DNA of 64,000 nt from NCBI RefSeq assembly GCF_022758885.1, contig NZ_JALEBH010000002.1, positions 124,001-188,000 of the forward strand. Direction: 5' to 3'. The position numbers were made by a program, and so were the translations under genes. Of the stretch, positions 48,713 to 58,259 are shown piece after piece (the stretch's first letter is position 1; the number at the start of each line of letters is the position of its first letter). The DNA is from Sphingobium sp. BYY-5. GTDB taxonomy: Bacteria; Pseudomonadota; Alphaproteobacteria; Sphingomonadales; Sphingomonadaceae. Below the pieces are notes generated by a model. The model was not told the DNA's origin and did no database searches. It saw only the letters and a list, made by a program, of their open reading frames with translations.

Positions 48713-51103
48713 ATGTTGATCCAGCGTCGTGCATTCCTTCTGGCCACCGTGGCCGTGCTTGCCCTGCCCGGCGAATTGTTGGCGAAGCCGGTGGTCAAGG
48801 GCGGGAAGGGGCAGGCGCTGAAGATCCGCGCGACGGGCGCCAGGGCGCCGATCGAGATTGTCGAGGATGAACTGGGCGTGCCCCATGTCCGCGCGCAGTC
48901 GCTGCACGACGCCTATTTCGGCCAGGGCTATCTGGTGGCGCGCGACCGGCTGTTCCAGATCGACATGGAATATCGCCGCGACATGGGCCGGATGGCCGAA
49001 GCCTTCGGCCCGCGCTTCGTGGCGGCGGACAGGGCGGCGCGGCTGTTCCTCTATCGCGGGGACATCGATGCGGAGCTGACGGCGCTGCCCGCCGGCGTGC
49101 TGGAATGTGCGCAGGGCTATGTCGCCGGGGTCAATGCGCGTATTGCCGAACTGGCCGTCAATCCGGCGCAAATGCCGCTGGAATATGGGATATTGAAGAT
49201 CGCGCCGCTGCGCTGGGACGTGCGCGACCTGGTGCGCAATCGCGGTATCGGCATGGGCGACGCGGATGACGAGGTGCGCCGCGCGCAGATGCAGGCGCGC
49301 GGGCTGCTGGATGTCGATCAGTTGATGGCGCCCTTGCGCCCCGCCTGGTCCTTCACCGTGCCGGAGGGCCTGGACTGCGCGGCGGTGAGCGAGGCGGACC
49401 TTGGCATATTGAACCCGACCGCCCGGCCCGTGCCCTTCGACGCGATCCAGGAAGCGTCGCTTGATCGCGCGGAGCGGCGCGCCGACCGTTTCGCACAGGG
49501 CAGCAATGCCTGGACCATAGCCGCATCGCGCAGTGCGACCGGACGACCGATCCTGGCCAACGACCCGCATCTGGGGATCGGCGGGAACAGCCCGCGCCAC
49601 ATGATCCATCTGACCGCGCCGGGGCTGGACGTGATCGGCGCGGGCGCGCCGGGCCTGCCGGGGATCATGCAGGGGCATACCGACCGCTTCGCCTTCGGCC
49701 GTACCAATTTCCATATCGACCAGACCGACCTGTTCATCCTGCGCACATCGAAGGACGATCCGGAGCTTTACTGGCACAAGGGCCAATGGAAGCGGTTCGA
49801 GACGGTTGAGGAGGAGATCGCCGTCAAGGACGGGCCGGCGCAGCGCGTCACCCTGCGCTATGCGCAGGGGCGGCCCATCGTCGCGCAGGATACCGCGCGG
49901 CAGCGGGCGAGCGCTTTCGCCACGACCAGCATGTTGCCGGGCGCGAATATGCGCTTCGCCATCATCGCGATCAACCTGGCCAGGGACTGGGCGTCGCTGC
50001 GCGAGGCGTTCCGCATTCATGTGTCGCCGACCAATTTCCATTATGCCGATATTGACGGCAATACCGGTTGGCAGACGATTGGCTTCACGCCGAAGCGGCC
50101 CAAGCATGATGGCCTGTTTCCCGCGCCGGGCGACGGCGATTTCGACTGGACCGGCATCCTGCCCGTGGAGGAAATGCCCCATGTCTACAACCCGAAGGAA
50201 GGCTGGTTCGCGTCCGCCAACCAGATGAACCTGCCCGCCGATTATCCTTATAAGGAGAAGGTCATCAGCTTCGACTGGAGCGATCCCTTCCGTTACGATC
50301 GCATTTCCGAGGTGTTGCGCAGCCAGCCGAAACACAGGCTGGAAGACAGCATCGCGCTCCAGCACGATGTCCAGTCGTTGCCGGCGCGGGCCTTGCTCAA
50401 GCTGATCCCAGCCAAGCTGTCGGCCGATGCCGCCCCGGCGGCGGCATTGCTGCGACGCTGGGATTGCGGAATCGGGGCGGACAGCGCGGCGGCTTTGCTC
50501 TATGAAATGATATTGCCGGAATTGCAGGCCGGCTTCCGCGATCTGGTCGTGCCCCCCGCCGCACGGGCGTTCATCCCGTCGGTCAATCTGTTCGAGATGC
50601 TGCGCATCCTGGCGACGCCGGACAAGCGGCTGGGCGCTGATCCCGTCGCGGCGCGCGACGCGCTGGTCGACCGGGCGCTGGCGGCGGGGTGGAAGAAGGC
50701 GCTGGAGCAGGGGGGAGCCGATCCGGCGCAATGGCGCTGGGGCGATCTGCATCGGGTGACGATCGCCCATCCCCTGTCGTCGTTGCCGGGGATCGCGGCG
50801 GCTTTTCCCAAGATTGAAGGCGGCCGGTCGGGCGGTGACGGTTATACGCCGATGGCGCGCGGCTTCAACGCGAAGCGCGGCTATCAGGTGTCGCATGGCG
50901 CCAGCTATCTGCTGGTCGCGGACGTGGGCGCCTGGGACAATAGCCGCTTCCTGCTGCTGCCCGGCCAGTCGAACGACCCGCGATCGCCGCGCTATCGCGA
51001 TTTCTACCCGCGCTGGCTGGCGGGGGCGATGCAACCGCTCTGGTTCAGCCCGGAGGCGGTGGAGCGGCACGCGGCCGAGCGGACGGTGCTGATGCCGGGG
51101 TAA
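48713..51103 (+). CDS. Penicillin-acylase-family (Ntn-hydrolase) protein, exported
   Basis: 796 residues after AAGGGAGA. The signal region IQRRAFLLATVAVLALPGEL is Tat-like. Penicillin amidase fold: GVPHVRAQSLHDAYFGQGYLVARDRLFQIDM in the alpha chain, the self-cleavage site AQGSNAWTIA with the new N-terminal nucleophile Ser264, then ANDPHLG, PGIMQGHTDRFAFGRTN and DIDGNTGWQ. Such enzymes hydrolyse amides of aromatic or fatty acyl groups (penicillins, acyl-homoserine lactones, acylated peptides). The natural substrate is unknown. It is convergent with dacB at a 9-bp gap. Confidence 0.92.
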   Translation: MLIQRRAFLLATVAVLALPGELLAKPVVKGGKGQALKIRATGARAPIEIVEDELGVPHVRAQSLHDAYFGQGYLVARDRLFQIDMEYRRDMGRMAEAFGPRFVAADRAARLFLYRGDIDAELTALPAGVLECAQGYVAGVNARIAELAVNPAQMPLEYGILKIAPLRWDVRDLVRNRGIGMGDADDEVRRAQMQARGLLDVDQLMAPLRPAWSFTVPEGLDCAAVSEADLGILNPTARPVPFDAIQEASLDRAERRADRFAQGSNAWTIAASRSATGRPILANDPHLGIGGNSPRHMIHLTAPGLDVIGAGAPGLPGIMQGHTDRFAFGRTNFHIDQTDLFILRTSKDDPELYWHKGQWKRFETVEEEIAVKDGPAQRVTLRYAQGRPIVAQDTARQRASAFATTSMLPGANMRFAIIAINLARDWASLREAFRIHVSPTNFHYADIDGNTGWQTIGFTPKRPKHDGLFPAPGDGDFDWTGILPVEEMPHVYNPKEGWFASANQMNLPADYPYKEKVISFDWSDPFRYDRISEVLRSQPKHRLEDSIALQHDVQSLPARALLKLIPAKLSADAAPAAALLRRWDCGIGADSAAALLYEMILPELQAGFRDLVVPPAARAFIPSVNLFEMLRILATPDKRLGADPVAARDALVDRALAAGWKKALEQGGADPAQWRWGDLHRVTIAHPLSSLPGIAAAFPKIEGGRSGGDGYTPMARGFNAKRGYQVSHGASYLLVADVGAWDNSRFLLLPGQSNDPRSPRYRDFYPRWLAGAMQPLWFSPEAVERHAAERTVLMPG

Positions 51104-51112
51104 GAGGGGCGG

Positions 51113-52555
51113 TTACAGCGCCTCCGCGATCGCCACGAGCGCGCGGTCGACCGCTGCGCTGGCCCGTGCGTCAGTGCCGTCGGGCATGTCGTTGGCAAGG
51201 GCGGAGAAGACGAGGGTCCGGCCGCTCTTCGCCACTAGATAGCCCGACAGGGCGCGCGCGGCATTGAGTGAACCGGTCTTGGCGAAGAGCCTGCCTTCCA
51301 GAGCCGTACCCTTGAAACGGCCCCGCAGCGTGCCGTCCTGCCCCGCGATCGGCAGCGTCTCGCGCCAGGCTGTACCCCAGGGTTGGCGCGCGATCCATGT
51401 CAGCAGGGTAACGGCCGCGCGCGGCGTGATGCGGTTGTAGGAGGACATGCCCGAACCGTCGGCGAAGCTGTAGCTGCCTTCGACAAGGCCCGCCTGCGTC
51501 ATCAGCCGGCGCAGCGTAGCCTGCCCGTCGGCAATGGAGCCGCTGCCGCCCGCGTGCGACAGGCGGCGCAGCATCAGGTCGGCGTGGAGGTTTTGGCTCT
51601 GCTTGTTGATGATGCGCATGTCGTCGGCGAGCGGCAGGGCGGGCAATTCCGCCAGCATGTCCGGTGCGGGCGGCTGGGCGGCGGGAGCGCCTTTGCGGGT
51701 CGTGGGATCGTCCGCCGGGGCGAGTGGGCGGTGGCGCGCGGTCACGTCGCCCTTCACCGTCACGCCGCGCGCGCGGAGCAGGTCGCGCAGCCGCCAGGCG
51801 GCATAATGGGCCGGATCGTCGATGCTGAAATGGAGCGTCGCGGGTGGCGCGTCGGTCCCGATCGTGCCGGTCAGGCGGATGAGGCGGCTGCCCGGCGCGC
51901 GGTCGGCGACGATCGCCTCCCCCTTGCCGGGGATAGTCCGGATGCGGTTGTCGATCGCATAATAAGCGGAGGCGGCGACCTTGGGGCTGACACCGTTCGC
52001 GCCGGGCGCCACCACGGCGGTCATCTCATTATCGTCCAGCGTCAGCGCCGAAATACCGGTGCCATAACGCGACTGGATATTGTTCCAGCTCATCCCCGGT
52101 CCCCAGCGCTCATCAGGAAACCAGCTATCGTCGCCCACCACATTTCTGACATGGCGGGTTCGCGCCGCAACCGCATCGGCCAGCGTCTGGAGGCAGTCGG
52201 TCGCGCAACCCTCCGCACTCGACAGTCGCGCGTCGCCGCGCCCGTAGAGGATGACGTCGCCCTGATCGAGCCGCACCCCAGTACCCTTCGCCGCGTGATC
52301 AAGCGCGGGAAGATCGGCATAGGCGGTGGCGGTGGTGAACATCTTGGTGTTGGACGCGGGGATGAAACGCTGGTCGGGAGCGATGGCGAGTATCGGATCG
52401 CCTTCCAGCGTGGCTACGAACAGGCCGTAGCGGGTGTTGGCCGGTCCTTCGGCAAGAGCCTGTTCGACGGCGTGCATCAATGGAGGAACGCCTGCCTCCG
52501 GCGCTGCGGCGGCGGGGTGAGCGGCAAGGGCGAGCAGGACCAGGACGAAGCGCAT
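51113..52555 (-). CDS. dacB: D-alanyl-D-alanine carboxypeptidase/endopeptidase, PBP4/S13 family
   Basis: 480 residues with a signal peptide (MRFVLVLLALAAHPAAAAPE). The three penicillin-binding motifs are in order: S68-N-T-K71 (IPASNTKMF), SYN in GSGMSSYNRI, and KTG in FAKTGSLNAA. The large insert between the first two is that of class C PBP4 proteins. It removes terminal D-Ala and/or cleaves peptide cross-links in the periplasm, releasing fragments for recycling. It diverges from a serine hydrolase gene. Confidence 0.93.
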   Translation of the reverse strand: MRFVLVLLALAAHPAAAAPEAGVPPLMHAVEQALAEGPANTRYGLFVATLEGDPILAIAPDQRFIPASNTKMFTTATAYADLPALDHAAKGTGVRLDQGDVILYGRGDARLSSAEGCATDCLQTLADAVAARTRHVRNVVGDDSWFPDERWGPGMSWNNIQSRYGTGISALTLDDNEMTAVVAPGANGVSPKVAASAYYAIDNRIRTIPGKGEAIVADRAPGSRLIRLTGTIGTDAPPATLHFSIDDPAHYAAWRLRDLLRARGVTVKGDVTARHRPLAPADDPTTRKGAPAAQPPAPDMLAELPALPLADDMRIINKQSQNLHADLMLRRLSHAGGSGSIADGQATLRRLMTQAGLVEGSYSFADGSGMSSYNRITPRAAVTLLTWIARQPWGTAWRETLPIAGQDGTLRGRFKGTALEGRLFAKTGSLNAARALSGYLVAKSGRTLVFSALANDMPDGTDARASAAVDRALVAIAEAL

Positions 52556-52649
52556 GGACTAAAGCATAGACCGGAAAAAGACCGGTGTGACAGGGGTATC
52601 GATATATATGGTCCATAACCTGCGGCAATGTGCCGGGCTTGCGGTGGGG

Positions 52650-53882
52650 ATGGTGGTGCGATTAGCCTGCTGCGCCATGTTGTCGTTGATCCTTTCGCTC
52701 GCCGCCGCTTCGGCGACGCTGTCCGTCCCAATCCGCGAACCCGTCGCCATGGTGCGTGTGACCTTCGACCGGAATGGCGTGACGGACAGCCGGGTCAAGG
52801 GGCTGGCCGATCGCGCGACAGGGCGGGCGGTGCGGGATGATGACCCGGTGCGCATCGCTTCTATATCCAAGCTGGTGGTGGCGATCGGCGTGATGCGGCT
52901 GGTGGAAGCGGGGACGCTCGACCTGGATCGCGACGTGTCCGACTGGCTGGGCTACAGGCTGCGCCATCCCGCTTTCCCCGATCGGCCGATCACGCTGCGG
53001 CTGCTATTGTCGCACCGGTCGGGGCTGACTGATCGGATCGACTATGTTCTGCCATTGGACGCGGACATGCGCATGGTGCTGGAAAATCCTGCAGCCTGGG
53101 ATGCGGACCATGCGCCTGGCGACTGGTTCGCCTATACGAATTTCAACTTTCCCGTCGTCGCGGCGGTCATGGAGCGGGCGACGGGTGAACGGTTCGACCG
53201 GCTGATGGATCGGCTGGTGCTCAAGCCGCTGAAGCTCGACGCCTGTTACAGCTGGACCGGCTGTTCCGATCGAACCGCAGCCCGTGCGGTGGTTCTCTAT
53301 CGCGACGGGCAATCGGTGCGGGACGACAATAAGGGCGCGAAGCCCATTTGCGCGGTGACGCCGGCGAGCGACGGAAGCTGCGACCTGTCGGTCTGGGTCG
53401 CGGGGCGCAATGGCGCGATCTTTTCGCCGCAGGGGGGCTTGCGCATTTCAGCGCGAGGATTGGCGACGATCGGGCGCCTGCTATTGGGACGGGGCGCGGT
53501 CGATGGTCGGCGATTGCTGAGCGAGAAGAGCGTCGATGCGCTGATGACGCCGCTCTGGACCTTCAGCGGCACGGACGCACCCAATGGTCTAACCGGGGAG
53601 GCTGATACGGGGGAGACGCATAGCGGTTTCACCTGCCGCTATGGGCTGGCGATTGCTTTCCTCGCCACTCCGGCCCAGGGCTGCGCCGATGATCCTTTCG
53701 GCGAGGGGGTGCGGCGCATGGGCCACGCCGGCGACGCCTATGGGCTGAAGTCGGGCCTGTGGATCGATCCGGCCAACGGCACGGGTATCGCCTATTTCGC
53801 GACGGATGTGGCGGCAGGGCGCGGGGCTGTCAGTGCCTATACGTCGGCCGAAGAGGGACTGGCACAGGGACGGTTGCCTTAA
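52650..53882 (+). CDS. Exported serine hydrolase, class C beta-lactamase fold (1)
   Basis: About 410 residues from ATG 52650 ([17 protein letters not shown], signal peptide); 52608 and 52587 are other possible starts. Catalytic S71-I-S-K74 (IASISKLVV), YTN in [10 protein letters not shown], and [11 protein letters not shown] in place of KTG. The insert around CYSWTGCSD and GFTCRYG may form disulfides. Relatives include esterases, D-aminopeptidases and low-molecular-mass PBPs. It overlaps the end of the next gene by four bases, convergent. Confidence 0.85.
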   Translation: MVVRLACCAMLSLILSLAAASATLSVPIREPVAMVRVTFDRNGVTDSRVKGLADRATGRAVRDDDPVRIASISKLVVAIGVMRLVEAGTLDLDRDVSDWLGYRLRHPAFPDRPITLRLLLSHRSGLTDRIDYVLPLDADMRMVLENPAAWDADHAPGDWFAYTNFNFPVVAAVMERATGERFDRLMDRLVLKPLKLDACYSWTGCSDRTAARAVVLYRDGQSVRDDNKGAKPICAVTPASDGSCDLSVWVAGRNGAIFSPQGGLRISARGLATIGRLLLGRGAVDGRRLLSEKSVDALMTPLWTFSGTDAPNGLTGEADTGETHSGFTCRYGLAIAFLATPAQGCADDPFGEGVRRMGHAGDAYGLKSGLWIDPANGTGIAYFATDVAAGRGAVSAYTSAEEGLAQGRLP

Positions 53883-54895
53883 CCCCCATCCCAGCCCCGG
53901 ATCACCGCTTCGCCCACGGCGGGGCGCAGGATGAAGATGCCGCTGTCGGCATGGCGCGTGGGGTGGACACGGTTGGTGAGCAGGGTCCAGGCCAGGCCGC
54001 GATCGAAATCGATCCACAGGCCCGTGCCGGTAAAGCCCGTATGGCCGATCGTTTCGGCCGAACAGGCGTCGCCGCCCGACCATCCGGCAAAGGCGCGCTC
54101 CCAGCCGCAGGTGCGATGCCCGGTCTGGGCCGTTCGCGCTTCCGCCAGCATCGCCGGGGACAGAATCGATCCGTCGAGCATCGCGCGGGCAAAGCCCAAT
54201 ACGCCGTCGACGGTGCCGAACAGGCCTGCATGGCCCGGTGCACCGCCCAGGGCAAAGGCATTTTCGTCGTGCACCTCACCCTTCATCACGCGGCCGCGCC
54301 AGGTGCAGGCTTCGGTTGCTACCGCCGGGCCGGGCGGCGGCCCGTAGGACAAACCATCGCCCAAAGGCCAGGCGGACAGCGGCGCACCAGTGATGCGCTC
54401 GATCGCGATGCCCAGCAGGATGAAGTTGATGTCGGAATAGACCGGTGGACCGTGGCGCCATTCGCGTTGCAGCACGAAGGCGCGCAGCCGGGCGGGGTCG
54501 TCGCCATAGGTGTAGATCGGCTCGACCGCAGGCAGGAAAGTCCGGTGCGTCAGGCAATCGCGGAAGGTCAGCTTGCGCTCCGCTGCGTTCGCCACATCAT
54601 ATTGGCGCAGGTCGGGAATGGCGTCGGTCAGCGGCCGGTCGAGGTCGATCCGGCCCTGCTGCGCCAGTTGCAGGATCATGGTGGTGGTGGCGATCACCTT
54701 CGATACAGAGGCAAGGTCGAACCAATGGTCGCGGGTCAGCGCCTCACGCTTCGGCACGATCGCGGCCGATCCGGCGAAGCGCACGGCGCTGCGGCCGTCG
54801 GCGCTCACCACGCCCAGCGTCGCGCCGGGGATGCGGCCGCTGTCCACCGCCGCTGCCGCCGGGACGAAGGCGGCTTCGCAAATCTGCTCGATCAT
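53879..54895 (-). CDS. Serine hydrolase, class C beta-lactamase fold (2)
   Basis: 338 residues, no clear signal peptide. Motifs: S63-V-S-K66 ([10 protein letters not shown]), YSDINF as the YxN equivalent, and HTGFTG as the third box; also [14 protein letters not shown]. Possibly cytoplasmic, acting on imported muropeptides or anhydro-sugar peptides, or a carboxylesterase. It is the last gene of the murQ-gntR-permease-hydrolase operon, starting 10 bp after the permease stop, which ties it to MurNAc metabolism. Confidence 0.85.
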   Translation of the reverse strand: MIEQICEAAFVPAAAAVDSGRIPGATLGVVSADGRSAVRFAGSAAIVPKREALTRDHWFDLASVSKVIATTTMILQLAQQGRIDLDRPLTDAIPDLRQYDVANAAERKLTFRDCLTHRTFLPAVEPIYTYGDDPARLRAFVLQREWRHGPPVYSDINFILLGIAIERITGAPLSAWPLGDGLSYGPPPGPAVATEACTWRGRVMKGEVHDENAFALGGAPGHAGLFGTVDGVLGFARAMLDGSILSPAMLAEARTAQTGHRTCGWERAFAGWSGGDACSAETIGHTGFTGTGLWIDFDRGLAWTLLTNRVHPTRHADSGIFILRPAVGEAVIRGWDGG

Positions 54896-54905
54896 GTCGG
54901 TCCCC

Positions 54906-56408
54906 TTACGCGGTCCTGGGCCGGACGCACATGACGACCGGCAGGAAGAAGATGGCGGCGAAGCTTAATGCGCCGGACAGGAGGAAAAAGCCATCATAGC
55001 CGATCTGCTTCTGGATCGCGCCCGCCGCCCCGCCGATCAGGCGCGGCAGGAGGAAGGCGAAGCCGGACAGGAAGGCATATTGGGCGCCGGGATAGCGCGG
55101 GCTGACCAGCATGGAGAGATAGACGACGAACACCGCGCCCTCCAGCCCATGGCCGAACTGGTCGACCCCGGCCGCGACATAGAGGACGAAGGCGGACGGT
55201 TCGGCATACCAGAGCCAGACGAACACCCAATTGCCGATCGCCGAGGCGCAGGCGCCGATGACAAGCGCAACCGTCATCGGAAGTCGCGCCGCGGACCATC
55301 CGCCGAGCGCGACGCCCGCTATCGAACAGGTGAGGGCGACCACGCCATCGGCCATGCTGATCTGTTCCAGACTGTAGCCCGCCGCATTCCAGAGCGGATG
55401 GGAAAGGGTCAGCGTCAGCACATCGCCCATGCGGTAGAAGGAGACGAAGGCCAGCACCGGCAGAACGGCATAGCCATAGCGCCAGAAAATCTCGACATAA
55501 GGGGCGATGAAGCTGCCCATTTTGGCGGGTGCGTCGCTGGGCAGGCGGCGGATGCGGGGCAGGGCGATGGCAAGCGCCACGAAGGGCAGCAGCGCCACGG
55601 CCAGCACGATCGGCGTGACATTGGTCTTGGCGGAAAAGCCCGCGCCCTGGACGGCGGAGAGCAGCGCCCAGCCAATGAGCGCAGTGGCTATCCCGGTCGA
55701 GAGCAGGACGCAGAGGCTGACGGCAAGACCGCTGATGAGCGCACTCATGCGGCCTCGCATACCTTCCTGTTCCGGCCGCATGGCGGCGAGCATGGGGAAG
55801 GGGAGGAAGGCGGCGATGGCGATGGCGAGATAGGCCCAGGTCCAGTCGGCCCAGGCGGCGACCAGCACCGCGCCGCTGCCCGCCGCGACCATGGCGCTGC
55901 GATAACCCCACAGGTTCGCGGCGACGATCGGTCCCTGCTGCGCCTGCGTCGGCGCCAGTTCGATGCGCCAGCCGTCCGCCGCCACCTCCAGCGTCGTCGT
56001 CCAGAAAGCGAGCAGGATCGCGAACAGCGCGGTCAGCGGCAGGCTCTGATCGTTGGAAGTGAAGGCCATGGCGACCATCGACAGGAAGATGCCGAGCTGG
56101 GAGAGCATGATCCAGCCGCGCCGGCGTCCCCAGAAGCGGGAGAAGCCGGGCACGCTGTAGCGGTCCAGCAAGGGCGCCCAGACGAATTTGAAGGTCGGCA
56201 GCAGCGCGATCCAGGCGAAGAAGCCGATGATGACGATGTCGATGCCGTGCCGGGCCAGACGCAGCGTCAGCACCGCGTTGAACATGTAGAAGGGCAGGCC
56301 CGCCGAAAAGCCGAGCAGCAGATAGAGGCCCAAGGTCCGCATCGGCGGGCGGCTGGCGGACGGCGTTTCGTTCAGGTCCGGCGCGTCGGCGGCGATCGTG
56401 GAGGCCAT
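54906..56408 (-). CDS. AmpG-like MFS permease (muropeptide/amino-sugar)
   Basis: 500 residues from ATG 56408, whose A overlaps the last base of the gntR stop (TGATG). About 12-14 TM helices with AmpG-type blocks: LLLGFSAGLPFYMFNAVLTLRL, KFVWAPLLDRYSVPGFSRFWGRRRGWIM, FWTTTLEVAADGWRIELAP, ANLWGYRSAMVAAGSGA. AmpG carries GlcNAc-anhydroMurNAc peptides into the cytoplasm. Its place in an operon with murQ supports uptake of a muropeptide or MurNAc; exact cargo unknown. Confidence 0.85.
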   Translation of the reverse strand: MASTIAADAPDLNETPSASRPPMRTLGLYLLLGFSAGLPFYMFNAVLTLRLARHGIDIVIIGFFAWIALLPTFKFVWAPLLDRYSVPGFSRFWGRRRGWIMLSQLGIFLSMVAMAFTSNDQSLPLTALFAILLAFWTTTLEVAADGWRIELAPTQAQQGPIVAANLWGYRSAMVAAGSGAVLVAAWADWTWAYLAIAIAAFLPFPMLAAMRPEQEGMRGRMSALISGLAVSLCVLLSTGIATALIGWALLSAVQGAGFSAKTNVTPIVLAVALLPFVALAIALPRIRRLPSDAPAKMGSFIAPYVEIFWRYGYAVLPVLAFVSFYRMGDVLTLTLSHPLWNAAGYSLEQISMADGVVALTCSIAGVALGGWSAARLPMTVALVIGACASAIGNWVFVWLWYAEPSAFVLYVAAGVDQFGHGLEGAVFVVYLSMLVSPRYPGAQYAFLSGFAFLLPRLIGGAAGAIQKQIGYDGFFLLSGALSFAAIFFLPVVMCVRPRTA

Positions 56409-57139
56409 CAACCGATTTCCTTGAGTTCGGTCACGAAATCATAGCGGTCGCCACGATAGACGGAGCGGGTGAATTCGACCGTGCGGCCGCTGGCGATGCG
56501 GGTCAGCCGCTCGATCCGCAACACTTCGCTATTCTGCCGGACGCTGAGCAAGCCAGCTTCGGTCGGGGTGGCGAGCGAGGCGCGGACGCGCTGCGTGCCG
56601 GATGTGGGACGAAAGCCGCTGCGGCCCATCGCATCATAGAGGGAGTCGCCGATCGTCGTGAGGTCGGGCAGGCAATCGGCGGGGATCACCGCATGTTCGA
56701 TCGCCAGCGGCTCCCCGCCCGACAGCCGCACGCGGCCCAGTCGCGCCACGCGCGCGGAGGGAGAAATGGCGAGCGCCAGGGCTTCCTCGTCGGTCGGCTG
56801 GGCGTAGTTTTTCATCATCCAGATGACGCCGGGATCTTCGCCGCGCGACCGGGCGTCGCTGGTGAAGCTGGAAAGGATGGAGGCGGGCGCCTCGATCCGC
56901 CGTGCGACGAAGGTGCCCGATCCCTGCTTGCGGAACAGCACGCCCTCCTCGATCAACTGCTCGATCGCCTTGCGTACGGTGACGCGGGAAATACCCGCCA
57001 TTTCGCTAAGGTCGCGTTCCGACGGCAGGGCGTTGCCGGGGGTGATGCCCCCGCTGTCGATATGGTCGCGCAGGTTGCGCGCCAGTTGCAGATAGAGCGG
57101 CGTCCCGTCCAGGCTGCGCGCGACCAGTTTCTCCCGCAT
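56408..57139 (-). CDS. HutC/NagR-subfamily GntR regulator (UTRA domain)
   Basis: 243 residues, five bases after murQ, with ribosome site GGGGAG. N-terminal winged helix (PLYLQLARNLRDHIDSG, LPSERDLSEMAGISRVTVRKAIEQLIEEGVLFRKQGSGTFVARR) and a C-terminal UTRA domain (RLGRVRLSGGEPLAIEHAVIPADCLPDL, VEFTRSVYRGDRYDFVTEL). This subfamily senses amino-sugar phosphates such as GlcNAc-6-P. It probably controls the murQ operon and the divergent D-lactate dehydrogenase/kinase genes; TGGTATT boxes in that divergent region are candidate sites. Confidence 0.92.
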   Translation of the reverse strand: MREKLVARSLDGTPLYLQLARNLRDHIDSGGITPGNALPSERDLSEMAGISRVTVRKAIEQLIEEGVLFRKQGSGTFVARRIEAPASILSSFTSDARSRGEDPGVIWMMKNYAQPTDEEALALAISPSARVARLGRVRLSGGEPLAIEHAVIPADCLPDLTTIGDSLYDAMGRSGFRPTSGTQRVRASLATPTEAGLLSVRQNSEVLRIERLTRIASGRTVEFTRSVYRGDRYDFVTELKEIG

Positions 57140-57144
57140 CTCCC

Positions 57145-58035
57145 CTATCCCCCCTTGCGCACGGCCCGCATCGCGTCCGGCAGTTTCTGGCCATGGGCGT
57201 CCAGCAGATGCCGTGCCTCGTCTGCCGCCACGCCCATGGCGACGAGCACCGCCTGCTTGATGTCCTGCCCGGCTGCATCCAGCGCCTGCGCTGCGGTTCC
57301 CAGGTCCACGCCCGCAATGTCGCGCACCATGGCCTGCCCGCGCAAGCGCAGCTTTTCATTGGATATGCGCATGTTGACCATGAGGCCGCGATAGACCAGC
57401 CCCATGCGCAGCATGACGGCGGTCGACAACATGTTGAGCATTGCCTTCTGCGCGGTGCCGGCCTTCATCCGGGTGGAGCCGGCCACGATCTCCGTGCCGG
57501 TTTCCGCGACCAGTCCGTGATCGGCGGCGGCGAGCAGGGCGGTGCCGTCATTATTGGCGACGCCGATGGTGAGCGCGCCCGCTTCGCGCGCAGCGGTGAT
57601 GGCGGCGACGGTGTAGGGGGTGCGGCCGCTGGCGGCGACGCCGATCACTATGTCATGGGGCCCGATCCCCGCCGCCGCGATTTCGGCGCGTGCGGCGTCG
57701 ACATCATCCTCCGCGCCTTCGGCCGCCTCGGTCAGCGCGGCAAGGCCGCCCGCCATCAGGAAGAGCAGTCGTTCCCGCGGCCAGTTATAGGTGGGATACA
57801 GTTCCACCCCATCCTGCACCGCGATGCGTCCGGAAGTGCCGGCGCCGACATAGACCAGCCGGCCCTGTGAGCCGAGGCGCGCGGCGGCGGCTTCGGCGGC
57901 CTGTGCGATCCGGCCGGTCTGCGATCCGATGGCGGCGATGGCGGCCATCTGCCCTTCGACCATCGCCTCGACGGCCCTGACGGTCGGCCACTGGTCGATA
58001 TCGACATAGCGCGGATCGATGGCTTCGGTACTCAT
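57145..58035 (-). CDS. murQ: N-acetylmuramic acid 6-phosphate etherase
   Basis: About 296 residues from ATG 58035 (MSTEAIDPRYVDIDQWPT), six bases after GGAG; the frame is open from 58128. SIS fold with YVGAGTSGRIAVQDGVELYPTYN (phosphate loop and catalytic Glu), LTEAAEGAEDD (second Glu), VIGVAASGRTPY and IVAGSTRMKAGTAQKAMLNMLS, the MurQ signature. It splits the lactyl ether of MurNAc-6-P to GlcNAc-6-P and D-lactate. First gene of the operon murQ-gntR-permease-hydrolase. Confidence 0.95.
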   Translation of the reverse strand: MSTEAIDPRYVDIDQWPTVRAVEAMVEGQMAAIAAIGSQTGRIAQAAEAAAARLGSQGRLVYVGAGTSGRIAVQDGVELYPTYNWPRERLLFLMAGGLAALTEAAEGAEDDVDAARAEIAAAGIGPHDIVIGVAASGRTPYTVAAITAAREAGALTIGVANNDGTALLAAADHGLVAETGTEIVAGSTRMKAGTAQKAMLNMLSTAVMLRMGLVYRGLMVNMRISNEKLRLRGQAMVRDIAGVDLGTAAQALDAAGQDIKQAVLVAMGVAADEARHLLDAHGQKLPDAMRAVRKGG

Positions 58036-58129
58036 GGATACTCCGTGGCCGGGCATTGACGCGGGGGGCGCAATCGGTTCAGCTTCGGACTGGAAGGATA
58101 TGATGCGCGCAGCCCGTTGCTCGTTCATG

Positions 58130-58200
58130 TGGTATTATTCTTTCGACGTTTTGATGCAACCAAATTAATTCCAATTGTCCTTCCTTCGCCATTTGGTATT
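58130..58200. promoter_or_regulatory. Divergent murQ/dld promoter region with repeated TGGTATT boxes
   Basis: TGGTATT occurs at 58130-58136 and 58194-58200 in the same orientation, 64 bp apart, the second as ATTTGGTATTGTTT. An AT-rich CCAAATTAATTCCAA lies between. The neighbouring GntR protein is the likely binder, but no complete palindrome is present, so this is tentative. Confidence 0.4.
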
Positions 58201-58208
58201 GTTTCGGC

Positions 58209-58259
58209 ATGATCGATCATCCAGACGAGCGCGTCGCCACCATCATGGCGCGCGAATGA
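58209..58259 (+). CDS. Possible 16-residue leader frame coupled to dld
   Basis: ATG 58209 opens MIDHPDERVATIMARE, whose TGA overlaps the dld ATG as ATGA. Dld has no good ribosome site of its own just upstream, so coupling through this frame is plausible. Too short for independent support. Confidence 0.3.
   Translation: MIDHPDERVATIMARE

Noticed and set aside
48662..51070. 802-codon minus-strand frame opposite the penicillin-acylase-family gene
   Set aside because: Antisense shadow; the plus frame has the Ntn cleavage site and family blocks.
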